The position numbers and the translations under genes were made by a program. Below the pieces are notes generated by a model, which did not search any database, was not told where the DNA came from, and saw nothing but the letters and a program-made list of their open reading frames with translations. A stretch of DNA of 64,000 nucleotides from Sebastes aleutianus. Taxonomy: Eukaryota > Chordata > Actinopteri > Perciformes > Sebastidae. The DNA is taken from NCBI GenBank assembly GCA_916700875.1, contig CAKAKS010000038.1, positions 15,773,944 through 15,837,943 on the forward strand, written 5' to 3'. Positions within the stretch are counted from its first letter, which is position 1. The number at the start of each line of letters is the position of its first letter. Below, in pieces: positions 47,011 to 58,081 of the stretch.

Positions 47011-50000
47011 GTAAGTTAATTTATGGTTACTCCTTGCCATAACACACAATGTCATACCATGGCTGCGGTTGAAACTGTTTTGCTTAGGAGGGTTCCTAAC
47101 AGAGTAGAAATGACCTGATGAGTGAAAGTAGCAGCCATAAGAGCTGGTTGAATTCTCTAAATGCTGAGGAAAGGTGCTTCAATGCTTCCTTTATTATCTC
47201 CTTTAGCATAGGAAACACTGGACCATCCTTTACCAAAGGAAACGAGATAATAACATTCCACAATTCCTTGCGGCTGCAACATTTAACGCGACGTACCATT
47301 CTGCCGTTCATGAAAACAAACGATATCTTGCATTTTATTTTCAGACAGTCATATACTAATTGGGATTCATGTTGATAAATATGAGTGGACAGTGACAACC
47401 ATTTCGTTTCACTTTATTTTTAATTATTGATTTATTTCGTACATGTAAAACAAAACAAGAATAACAGATAAAATGAACAGTAAACATATAGCAAACTGTG
47501 AATAAACAAATAATCAACATAAATAAATATTACGTCCGAAAAGGAGTATGAAGAAGTATAGCCTACACTTATATAGTTCTACCCTTTCTCTATAACTCGA
47601 AAAATTATGTAAATATTCATCATATTTATCCTTTTTTTTAATTTCAATTTATAAATTGAAGATAAATATTTTATTATAATTGAATTGTAAAGTGTTACAG
47701 CAGTAGAAGGACCTGCGGTATCTCTCTTTCACACACTGCGATTGAAGGAGCCTGTCACTGAAAGAGCTATTTAACAACGCATGGGGGGAACATTCGTATT
47801 GTAGTTTCACCACAGCAGATCCGCGTCACTAACATCCGCCACCGTCGTATCATAATTACGGAGCCTAGTGTAAGTGCAGTCGGATTCTCTGAACACCACG
47901 GTGGTGATTTCCTAAGTCCTTATGAATTGTCCTTTACATCTTTTCTTGACCTCATGACATTTTCAATCGAGGTCAAGGAAACGTGGTTAGGAAAAGACAT
48001 TAGGATGTCATTTTTGACTTTTCAACCACAGCCAATGTATTATGAAATAGATGTTTATACAATTTGCAATTGCATATGTTTCATGTTGGTCTCTGTTTTG
48101 CAGGTGAGGAAGATTGTCGTGAAGGTGGCTCGTATTCCAGTCAGCCTTAGCCGTCGACAGAAGAGCTACAAGATTTCCAATATGGAGACAGGGACAGAAA
48201 AAGGCCATGATGGTCTGGAGGGCTCAGAGGTAGTCCGAGAGCCGACTGCACTTCTCCGAATGAAGAACAATGGAAAGAGTGTTATGGTGATGTTCCCTCC
48301 TGGAGAACTACCTGTTATTCTCAAACGCAGGCGGGGACGACCACCTAAACAGGCTCTGCCGGGAATACCGGGAGAGCTTCCGAATGCTGGGAATGCTGGT
48401 GGTACCGGAGACCCGCCCAAAAAGCCCCAGAGGCGACGACGGACTAAACTCCCTTCCCCTTATCCATCCTATGTCAATGATACTAATGATGTGAAAACAG
48501 AGTATGGGGATGTTCTGTCCAAACTGGCCTTTTTAAACCGCCAGCCCCCTGCCACTGGCCGCTGCTCTCCCCCACGCTGCTGGACGCCCAGTGAGCCAGA
48601 GAGCTTTCATACCCCTTTGGAAAACCCTGGAATATCCACCCTGCTTCACCGGCTCACTGGGTATAGACGCCCCCGAGGTGGCAGAGGAGGGGGTACTGGA
48701 AGAGGTGGAGGAGGAGCAGGGGGGGCTGGGGGCAGTGAGCGCAATAAGAGCACCTTCAGTGACTTCTTTGAGTCCATTGGCAAGAAGCAGAAACCGAGCC
48801 CCATGTCTGAGCATGGATTACCAAGGAAAAGGGGAAAAGGTGCGGGCGGTAGGGGAGGGGGTGTCGTAGGAACCGAGCCTGGGGGAGAGAAAACAGTCAA
48901 GAAGAGACGTGTGAGAAAGAATGGTGCATTGAAAGGGGAGGCGGTGTCCATGGGGCAGGACTGGCCCAATGGGGCAGGTGGCTGGGGGGAGGGGCGTATG
49001 GACAAGGAGAAAGGTCTGGGTGGGTATCAGCTATGTGGATCTCCAAGGGGAGGCTTTTCCTCCTGTGATGTGGGAAGGGGAGGTGCTTACAGTAGTCCAG
49101 GAGGAAGCAGAGGGGCGGGGCCAGCCGGGGAGGACTCACAAAGCCTGTTTGCTGGATATTTCCGGTCACTCCTCGACTCAGATGATTCGTCAGACCTGTT
49201 GGACATCTCCTCCTCCTCGCAGTCAGACCCCCGGAAAGCCTCATCCACCCCTGGTTATGAACCATCCAGTCCAGCTACTAGTCACAGCTGGTCCCCTGCA
49301 TACCCTAAGTGGAGCTCCAAGGGTGCAGGTTCTGGGGTGGAGGGTTCATCCCAGACACATTGCTCCTCAGCCAGGCCTCCATACAGCTATGGCAGCCTGG
49401 CCCAAACATCCCCCACCACTTCTACCTATCCCAAATCCACTCCTCCATCTCTCTCACACTCTCCTAGCTCCCCCCATCCCGCTTCCTTTAGCCACTACTC
49501 CTCTGGCTTCTCCTCCTCTTCTCCCGCGGTGCCACAGAGATCCTCAGATTGCAGCTTTGCGTACGGATCGGGACACAGCAGTGGCAAGGCCACCGCTGTT
49601 GGTCAAATGGGTTTTTCTAGCTACCAGGCAGCAGCCAAGCGAGGCTATAGTGGATATCCTGCAGCAGGTCATTCCTCCATGGTGCGGGGGGAGTCAACAG
49701 GACCCACATCACCAGGAGGAGGATACATGTCTGTGGCCAAAAGTAGCCCCTTCAGCTCCTCCTCCTCTCCAGAAGGGTTCAAACAGTACAACTCCAATCC
49801 GTGGAGCTACAGGTACATCACTTGTGCAGCATGCCATCATAAAAAATGCTTAAAAGGTAGCACAATTAATTCAAGAAATGTCTCAGTGTTCACACATAAT
49901 CTGACTTGGTATGGTTTTTAATGAATAAGGGATTTCTTAGTATTACATTTTTTTTTTTTTTACAGACTATATAAAGGGCTGACAAAACGTCAGATATCTT

Positions 50001-52840
50001 CCACAGAGATGAGCAAAACATTCATTTTTGACCTGCCAAAAATGTTTAAATGATTAAATCTCAATCATAATATTTTTTTTTCAGGAAAAGCCATACTTTT
50101 ATTCAGCACCTTTCTAAAGGCTCTGTGGGTGTATTATTTAAAAAAAGTATTCGTCTACACAAAAATTAGGGCTGTCAATCTATTAAAATATTTAATCTCA
50201 ATTGATTACATGATTATTCATGATTAATCGCAATTAATCACAAATTAATTGCACATTTTTTATCTGTTCAAAATGTACCTTAAAGGGAGATTTGTCAAGT
50301 ATTTAATACTCTTATCAACATGGGAGTGGGCAAATATGCTGCTTTATGCAAATGCATGTATATATTTATTATTGTAAATCAATTAACAACACAAAACAAT
50401 GACAAATATTGTCCAGAAACCCTCACAGGTACTGCATTTAGCATAAAAAAAGTATGCTAAAAGTATGATATCATTACGTGGCAAACTCAAGCCCAACAGG
50501 CAACAACTGCTGTCAGTGTGCTGACTAGACTATGACTTGCCCCAAACTGCATGTGATTATCATAAAGTGGGCATGTCTATAAAGGGGAGACTCGTGGGTA
50601 CCCATAGAAAACCATATTCATTCACACATTCTAGAGGTCAGAGGTCAAGGGACCCCTTTGAAAATGGTCATGCCAGTTTTTTCCTCTCCAAAATTTAACG
50701 TAAGTTTTGAGCATTATTTAACCTCCTTGCCTTCACTCTAGCTTTAAACTGAGCCGGCTACAGCATAAAAATTGCGTAAGAAATTAGTGGCAAAATTAGG
50801 TGCGTTAAAATGAATTTGCATTAACGCGTTTTTATCGGGTTAACTTTGACAGCCCTTATCAGAAAGACCTTTAAAGTCTTACTACAGCAGGATCAAAGAA
50901 ATGTGAATTGCTTAATATAAATGTTTCCCCCCAGCACATCATTTTCAGTTTGACCATGTCCACAATGTGTTAATAGTTTTCTCTTCAGGCTCCTCCTTGC
51001 TTATTGGTGGAACTGCAACAAAGAGCAGAGAAATTTTAAATTTGCACCTTTTCCTCGAGTGCGTTTTATAATTTGTGTTGCAATATTTATTTTCTTTTTC
51101 AGACAAGGTTATGGTGGTTGGCCAACCGACGGCTTTGGGCCTCAGTATCACGGCTACAGTGAATACGGCTCCAATGAGTCCAAAGACATCTTGGATATCT
51201 CAAACTACACGCCCCAGAAGGCCAAGCGACAACCTTTTCCTGAAAGCCTATCAGAATCCTCCTCTGACTCGTCACATCTTGGCTCTGCAGCCACTGGTAG
51301 TGGACCCAGCTCCACATGTGGCACGTACAAACTGAACGAGGCTGCTTCTGTCAGTGGAGAGGGGGGTCAATCAAGTCTGTCCAGCCTGGAGAAGTTGATG
51401 ATGGACTGGCATGAGAGTGCTTCAGGGCCCTCGTACAACTGGAGCCAGAACGTCCTCTTCCAGGGCGGCGGAACCAGCAAACCCGGACGCGGTCGAAGGA
51501 AACGTACTGATCCACAACCAGAAAAAGAAGGAGGTTCTGCTCTACACTCCGATTCCCCGTCCAGTCCCTCCCCAACGCCTACTCCTGGACCTAAGCGGGG
51601 AGGGGTTGGAGGACGGGGTAGAGGGTCGAGAGGAGGCAGAGGGGGTTTGTCTCCATGCCAGAGAGATCGGGGGCCAAAAGGCAGGGGCAAGGCTGCCTCT
51701 GCATCTGGAGCGGGAGGAGCAGTGACTGCTGGAGGTCCAGAGGGGTCTGGGCTGTTCCAGGAGGGTCTGGATTATTACAGCGGAGACAGTAGTAGCCTCT
51801 CTCCTCTGGCCACGCCCAATCCTGCACCAGCTTCCAGCTACCTCCAGGACCCCTGTGAGTACCCCTCCCCTTATTCTGCCCACCCCTCCACACCTTCCTC
51901 TGAGGAGCGATATCCAGCCTTATACCCTGGAGAGTCCTCTTGTCCCCTCTCACCCAGTGTCTCCTCTCCCCCTTACCCTCCCAAGCCCACCCCTCCTCCA
52001 CCCCAGTCCTACCACCCTGTCCCCTCCAGGACATTCTCCCCCTCCTGCTCTCCCTCGCCACGGATAACACCCCTCTGCGCCACCGCGCTGAGTCCCTCGC
52101 ATCGCCCCCCTCCGAAAGACCCCCAGTTCTCCCAGTATGACTCTCCCAGCTACTGCAGCTCCCCCTATTGGTACGGACAGACATCGCACAGCGGCAGCCC
52201 CAGCCCGCACTCTCACAGCACACACTCAAACACAGCCGTGCACACACACAGCAACCCGCACACGAGTCCTCATGGAAACACACACGGTAATCCGCTCGCT
52301 AGCCCGAATGTGAACACACACATGAACCCGACTCCCCACGACACACACCATCACAACACGCAGTCCCACTCAAGCCTGAGCTCACACACCAACACCCATC
52401 CCACTTCGCTCCTCCAGAGCAGCCCCCTCTCCCACTCAAACCCCCACACCAACAACCAGCCCCACCACAACACACATGCCAACTCTCACCTCTCCTCCCA
52501 TACACACTCCAGCCCCAGCACCAGCCTCCACTCCCACTCGACGCCTGTGCTTTATGAGGAGTGCAGCTCTCCCTCCGTCGTGCCCCCCCACAAGCGGGAT
52601 CTGACACCCCACAACATGAGCACAGGCCACCGCCAGGGCCCCTTGCCTCTTTCCCCGTACCCCAAACCTCCCCTGGACTCCTCGCCCCATCAGGAGGACG
52701 CTGGTGGCTTCTCCTTGTCCCACCAGTCCTACCAGGGCATGGGACACCGCTACCCCTCCCAGGCGGCTCAGGGAGGCGGGGTGCTGTGCCAGCTCCTGGA
52801 CACAGCTAACGATGACAGCTTCAGCGTCACCAGCCTGTAA
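45844..52840 (+). CDS. ahdc1: AT-hook DNA-binding motif-containing protein 1 (Gibbin), complete
   Basis: Nuclear chromatin-associated regulator; human AHDC1 loss causes Xia-Gibbs syndrome. Three coding exons: 45844-47010, 48104-49812 and 51103-52840, joined in phases 0 and 2, giving 1537 aa (human about 1603). Blocks shared with human AHDC1 as I recall it: KYALRSSGRPR, VRKIVVKVARIPVSL, LLRMKNNGKSVMVMFPPGE, AT-hook KRRRGRPPK (463-471), SKLAFLNRQ...GRCSPPRCWTPSEPES, FSDFFESIGKK, LFAGYFRSLLDSDDSSDLLD, DCSFAYGSG, ILDISNYTPQK, GQSSLSSLEKLMMDW, SKPGRGRRKR, LDYYSGDSS and the C-terminal SVTSL. The protein is mostly disordered and Ser/Pro/Gly-rich. The start is the first ATG after an in-frame TGA (45841-45843), inside an exon opening at 45733. 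Confidence 0.95.
47011..48103. other. ahdc1: ahdc1 coding-region intron 1
   Basis: 1093 bp with consensus GTAAGT donor and TTTTGCAG acceptor. It contains an imperfect inverted repeat (about 47189-47255, TTATTATCTCCTTTAGCATAG against AAAGGAAACGAGATAATA) and AT-rich sequence. No coding signal is seen. Confidence 0.75.
48104..49812 (+). CDS. ahdc1: ahdc1 coding exon 2: AT-hook and conserved core
   Basis: 1709 nt encoding residues 390-958. It carries the AT-hook KRRRGRPPK (463-471), a second basic patch KKPQRRRRTK, the conserved SKLAFLNRQ/GRCSPPRCWTPSEPES block, a Gly-Arg-rich stretch (RPRGGRGGGTGRGGGGAGG), KKRRVRKNG and the LFAGYFRSLLDSDDSSDLLD motif near 735. The donor TACAG|GTACAT splits an Arg codon. 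Confidence 0.95.
49813..51102. mobile_element. ahdc1: ahdc1 coding-region intron 2, filled by a nested transposon pair
   Basis: Family A MITE sequence (about 49964-50165, resuming 50857-50874 with ACCTTTAA) is interrupted by a GGGCTGTCAA element (50168-50856) with inverted ends AGGGCTGTCAATCTATTA and, reversed, AGGGCTGTCAAAGTTAACCC. Together they occupy about 0.9 of the 1.29 kb. Splice sites are CAG|GTACAT and TTCTTTTTCAG. Confidence 0.8.
51103..52840 (+). CDS. ahdc1: ahdc1 coding exon 3: C-terminal region with His-rich tract
   Basis: 1738 nt encoding residues 959-1537. It opens QGYGGW, then ILDISNYTPQK (987-998), GQSSLSSLEKLMMDWHES, YNWSQNVLFQGG, SKPGRGRRKR and RGG-type GRGRGSRGGRGG. After YDSPSYCSSPYWYG comes a His/Ser/Asn/Thr/Pro tract at about 1320-1441, roughly a quarter histidine by eye. 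The stop TAA is at 52838, and a consensus donor (CAGCAG|GTGAGT) lies 6 nt past the stop, short enough to avoid nonsense-mediated decay. Confidence 0.95.
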
Positions 52841-52846
52841 CAGCAG

Positions 52847-54609
52847 GTGAGTTTATTTGCATGCATTTGTGCCGGCAACTGATATTTTTTATTTCCTTTG
52901 GAAGTGTTCTTCATTTTTCCATATCATACTAAATATAGTCTTTGGGCACAAAATAGGTAACCATCGTACAAACAGTGAGGCCATCCTAAAACTAAGGATC
53001 GCCGCTGGAACTCTCATAGACATTTTCAGAGGAGTGTCTGATTACTGAGGATGACCATGCTTTTTGTTCTGAAAGCAGTTAATTAACTGATATTTAATTG
53101 GACAATAAAAGCAAGAAGAACAAAAAATACTTCACAAATAAATGAATTAATCCATCAATAGATGCACCAAATTATAAAGCACTTAATTACTAGATATTTA
53201 ATTGGATGATGAACCACTAAGCAATACTTTTTGTATCAGTTTCACAAAACAGCTGTATCTAATTGGTATATAGAAAGGTCCAGTTAAATAACAATTTATG
53301 AATTGCTTTTGCAAGACTCCTGGTCCATGTTTGCAAATTGTTGTTCATTTAATGGAAGTTAAAGGTGGATCTGAATGGTATCATGTATCTCATAACATGT
53401 TCAAGTGAAAGTAAACACTTTTAGGGTTGAAGTACAAATATGAAAATAAATAAGTACAACAGCAACTAGGGCGGGGCGATATTTTAGGGCAACAATATTG
53501 TGGGGTTGACCATTTACAAAATATTTATACAATAAGATTTTTGATAAATAATCATAAATAATGTGGATATAATGACTAAGTGGGTACTGCAGCCTTTAAA
53601 ACCAGGAAAAGACAACATTTCCATCTCACAATTAGGGCTGTCAAAGTTAACGTGATAATGCGTTAACGCAAATTCAATTTAATGCCACTAATTTCTTTAA
53701 TGCATTAACGCAATCGATCTTCGGGAGGCTGTAGCAGGCTCAGTTTTAAAGCTAGAGTGAATATCCTGGCATCATATGAAACTAAAAAACTTAAGGAATC
53801 AATTGTCATACTAGCATTTCAGAAAGGATGCTAAGTAATGCTCCAAACTTGCACTAAACTTTGGCAAGGAAAAACTGTCATGGCCATTTTCAAAGGGTTC
53901 CCTTGACCTCTGACCTCCAGATATGTGAATGAAAATGGGTTCTATGGGTACCCACGAGTCTCCCCTTTACAGACAAGCCCACTTTATGATAATCACATGC
54001 AGTTTGGGGCAAGTCATAGTCAAGTCAGCACACTGACACACTGACAGCTGTTGTTGCCTGTTGGGCTGCAGTTTGCCACGTTATGATTTGAGCATATTTT
54101 TTATGCTAAATGCAGTACCTGTGAGGGTTTTGGACAATATTCGTCTTTTTTGTTGTTGTCATATTTGCATAAAGCAGCATATTTGCCCACTCCCATGTTA
54201 ATAAGGGTATTAAATACTTGACAAATCTCCCTTTAGGGTACATTTTGAACAGATAAAAAAATTTGTGATTAATCGCAATTCAATATTTTAATCGATTCAC
54301 AGCCCTAATTACAATATTACGATATCCAAAATCTAAGAAGATATCTAGTCTTGTATCACGATATGGATATATCGATATATTGTGTAGTGCACACGTCACT
54401 AACCACATTCATTTTACCAAATCAAACAATGAAAATATAGCTTCACTTACAGTAAAGTATGCTTGCAAAGACCCGTAAAATAACGTCAAGGTTCAATTCA
54501 TTTTGTGCCTTTCATTTAACCACTGTCAAAAAATATCACAGTCATCATATAACTCTATCTCTCTTCACCTCTTTATTTCTCTCCCCCTCTCCCTGTGTTT
54601 TTCTTTCAG
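52847..54609. mobile_element. ahdc1: ahdc1 3' UTR intron with nested elements
   Basis: Intron between the donor after the stop codon and the acceptor TTTCTTTCAG. It contains a GGGCGGGGCGATATTTTAGG-type repeat (about 53467-54395) interrupted by a GGGCTGTCAA element (53634-54306), whose relatives are at 50168-50856 and 26800-27055. A separate terminal non-coding exon is also known for human AHDC1. Confidence 0.7.
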
Positions 54610-55920
54610 GTGCATTCAATCCAAGCTTTTACAGATTTGCAAACGTTTTCTTTTTTTTGTTAAGGAGACTTCTTTGTGAGAGACTGACTGTGAAATGAAG
54701 GGTGAGAATTTAGCTGCCAGCTTTGGACAGTAAAGCTTTAATTCTCCAGCATTGACAATCAAGATCAACCGCAATTGAAACACCCAAGCATGCACACACA
54801 CACACTCACACACACACAAACACACACACACAGACACGCATGTGCAGATGAATTCACTACCTAAACATGGACACATAAACATCATACATGTGTACACTCA
54901 ATCACACTCTATGCTGGAATGAGGGAACGGCTGAGAGGAGCTGACAGATGAATACCAGACGCTGATGGACAGAGACAAACCTATTTCCTCACCCCTTCAA
55001 GTCCTGCTGTGATGCACAGAGGACTCCGTTTCCCGGAAGTCTGTATCTCGCCAAATCTTTCTGGTCCTGTTCTGTACATCTGCAATATGGACGATCTCTC
55101 TCTTTCTGTTTCTTTCCTCTGTCCTCTCTTAACCTCCCCCTCGTCTGCTGAACCAGCATCTGCACTCGACCTACACTAACCCCGCATTTCTGTCTTGTGC
55201 CCTAACGTGAACCGCATCTGAGCCCAAATTTTAAATACCATGAGCCTAGCAAATCCCTCTCTGTGCACTCCTTGTGTCGTGTCCCATAAGAGAAAAGTGG
55301 ACTTAACCAGTTTCTGCTCTTGAAATACCAGCATCTGTACATACAACTCCAGCTCCAAGCCAGAAGCCCCCTCTTCTCTGTGAGGGTCCGTCATCAACAA
55401 CATGCCCTCCTCAGCGTTCTGCCATGGTTTCTCTGCTCTGGGTGGGGGTGGGGTGGATGGGGATGGGGGGGGGAACTGCAGCATGGAGACCCAACATCCT
55501 GTGTTTTGCTGTTTTAACTACAAGGGAAAGAGACATTGAAATCACACAATGGCCCCAAAGAGACTCTTGTTTTCTGTGTGCGAATGTGAGACAGAGGAGG
55601 GCGTGTTTGCGTGACTGGCTGCAGTAATGCATGTATTTGTGTGTGCATTTATGTTTGTGTGCGAGTGTGTGTGTGCGTGCCTGTGGGGTCAAAAGGAGTG
55701 AAGCTCCCCAGACACCAAACGTCTTGGCGGGGCCTCATTCTTTCTTTCACTCTCTCCCTTCTTTTTTCTGTGGTCTTGTGTTGTTTGGTGGTTTTTGTGA
55801 TGAAAAAAAATTGTATATCTGTCTGTTACATATCATGTATGTATCTGAGGTGCAAAATATTTAAATACACATTCTGTTCTTGCCATTGGTAATCTTGTCT
55901 ATAGCATACTGCTTCTTTAA
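54610..55920 (+). other. ahdc1: ahdc1 3' UTR exon (end uncertain)
   Basis: Starts after TTTCTTTCAG. No long frame. It contains a CA-rich stretch (54795-54835) and a G-rich run (55440-55472). No perfect AATAAA is seen close by; one at 56099-56104 is possible, so the 3' end could be later. Confidence 0.45.
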
Positions 55921-57482
55921 GGGATTATGGGAGGTGTGAGCGTGTGTGTTATAGAGGCTCCCTGAGTATCGGGCTTTGCTCGGGCTGTCTGGGACTGTGA
56001 GCGAGAGAGTTCAGTCAAGGACACAATTCGACAGGGAGTGAAAGGGAGGGGAGGAGAGGAATGGATGGTGGAGGGAGGGGAGGATGTGTTGGAGGGGAAA
56101 TAAAAGAAACCAGACTGAGGAAATCAGAAAATAGTGTCGGAGAGGTTCTAAAGCCACTGAAACAAAATGTGCAAAAATTTACTGTTTCAAAATTCCTCAT
56201 CCAAATAAGGAAATGGCGTAAAGGCTGGTGGTAACAGAGAGCTGACGGGCTATGCTCATTTCATGTCCTCATGGGGAAACTTGCCATAATAGAGCAAATA
56301 GTGTACATCTGCAGCTTGTGTGTATATGCGTGTGCGTGCCAGACAGGCAGAGAGCGTGAGAGAGAAGGAAAGCAGATGGGGGGAGTTTACTGGCTGCATA
56401 TTGTGTACAGTTTGTCAACAGGCTGACTAAATAGACTCAGACATGGCCGGAGGAAATGTGTTTGCTGTGACATTCCACTGTATGGTGGAAGGGAACACGC
56501 TCTGTCAACAACACTACATGACAGACAGAGAGGAAGAGGGTGCAAAGCAACAGATCTCTGTCACACTTTTATATACTAATGATTATTTTCTGTGCCAACT
56601 CCTCCCCCCAATGTTTTTATTGAATTTTAACACAACACAAATATATATGCAACCTTTGACCAGGTATTATTAATTAATACTTAAATTATTGTGAAATTAA
56701 AAATATATTATATACAATAAAAAAAATAATAATAATGAAAATAAAGAAAATAAAAATAATCTGTGCAGAATTTAAACTAAATCCCATACTCTCAGCAAAT
56801 TATAATCTGTAATGTCATTTCTCAACAATCAGCAGTAGAAGTATTCAGATCTTTTACTTAAGTAAAAGTAAAAACCATAATGTAAGAAAAGCCATTACGA
56901 GTAAAAGTCCTGCATTCAAAATACATTTTAACAAAATGATGTTGGCTATCATCATCTAAATGTACTTAAAGCAATATAAAGATGTTCATTATGCAGCAGA
57001 ATACTCCCTGTCAGTTTTATATATTACATTATTTAATAGCTGATCCTATTAGTTTAATGTAGCTGGTCAAGAGGCGGCACATTTTAACAACTTAATGTTC
57101 TGTCGGGTTGCGTAATATAACCATATATCTTATTTTATAAACTAATCATAGGTTTGGAAGGCTATGTAAAATGTAAATCAGTAAATAGGTCTAGCTGTCA
57201 AATAAATGTAGTGGAGTAAAAAGTACAATATTTCCCTCTATGGAAAAATGACCTCAAAACTGTACTTAAAGTACAGTAGCCTAGTTGAGTAAAAGTAGTT
57301 AAAGGCCACAAACAGACTCAGTTTTTGCTTAATCAATAATATTACTAATTCATAAATATTAGTGATAATAATGAAATAATAAATATTATTGATATTACCG
57401 CTCATAGGCTACTGGTGAGAGCTGATTATGCGTCGCTTAGCAACAACTTTAGCAATCAACTACAATAGCATAGCAGTTTTAA
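55921..57482. repeat. Intergenic region with GTACTTTTACT-type repeat (56826-57305, reverse)
   Basis: No gene seen. 56560-56780 is very AT-rich. From 56826 (CAGTAGAAGTATTCAGATCT) to 57305 (GAGTAAAAGTAGTTAAAG) the sequence is a reverse-oriented relative of the repeats at 10640 and 23185. Confidence 0.6.
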
Positions 57483-58062
57483 TTAAAGGAACAATATGTA
57501 GCACTGACAGCTAGCGTTTAAAATGGGTAACAGCAGTCCACATCCAAACATTGGAGCCATCGCCCGTCCGCTCCTAAGGTGTGACTGATAGCAGTTAGCG
57601 CACGTTTTCTCAATTTGAGGGTTACCTTCTAGACACGGCCACGTTAGCCTCTGGTTAGCAGTAGTCGGAATCACTTCACTGGCTGTGTGTCTCAAATACT
57701 CGCTGCCTTGATGACCCAGCTGCACACGGACCACATGTCGGGTAAAATCTAACGTTAACGTGATCTCTGTTCATCCAGTTCGTTTGCTTGCTTCCGTGGC
57801 TGCAGAAGGCTGTTTGCGTGCCAGTTAGTTTCATACGTGGCAACGGGGGTGTTGAAATGGGCCGAGGACGGGACCACACACATCCTAAACAAAAACAGAC
57901 GTACCGGACTGGAATGGGAATTTCAAAGGAGAACATATTGGCTGTAGCATTGTTGTCAGAGAAGCCAGTACTTCAATTTAGCAGGTTTCCTTAATCTCTG
58001 ATGACATATCATGGTCATTTTATGATTTATTACAGTAAATATATTACATATTGGTCCTTTAA
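57483..58062. mobile_element. TTAA-ended MITE
   Basis: Ends TTAAAGGAACAATATGTA and, reversed, TTAAAGGACCAATATGTA: 17 of 18 identical inverted repeats, with TTAA at the extreme ends. About 580 bp, no coding capacity. Confidence 0.82.
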
Positions 58063-58081
58063 GCACTTGGCTTAACAACAC

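Noticed and set aside
48969..49853. 294-codon + frame inside ahdc1 exon 2
   Set aside because: An alternative frame of a Ser/Pro-rich coding exon; the frame 48104-49812 carries all conserved AHDC1 blocks and joins the neighbouring exons.
51591..52283. 230-codon minus-strand frame opposite ahdc1 exon 3
   Set aside because: Antisense shadow of low-complexity coding DNA; Gly/Arg/Trp-rich with no family resemblance.
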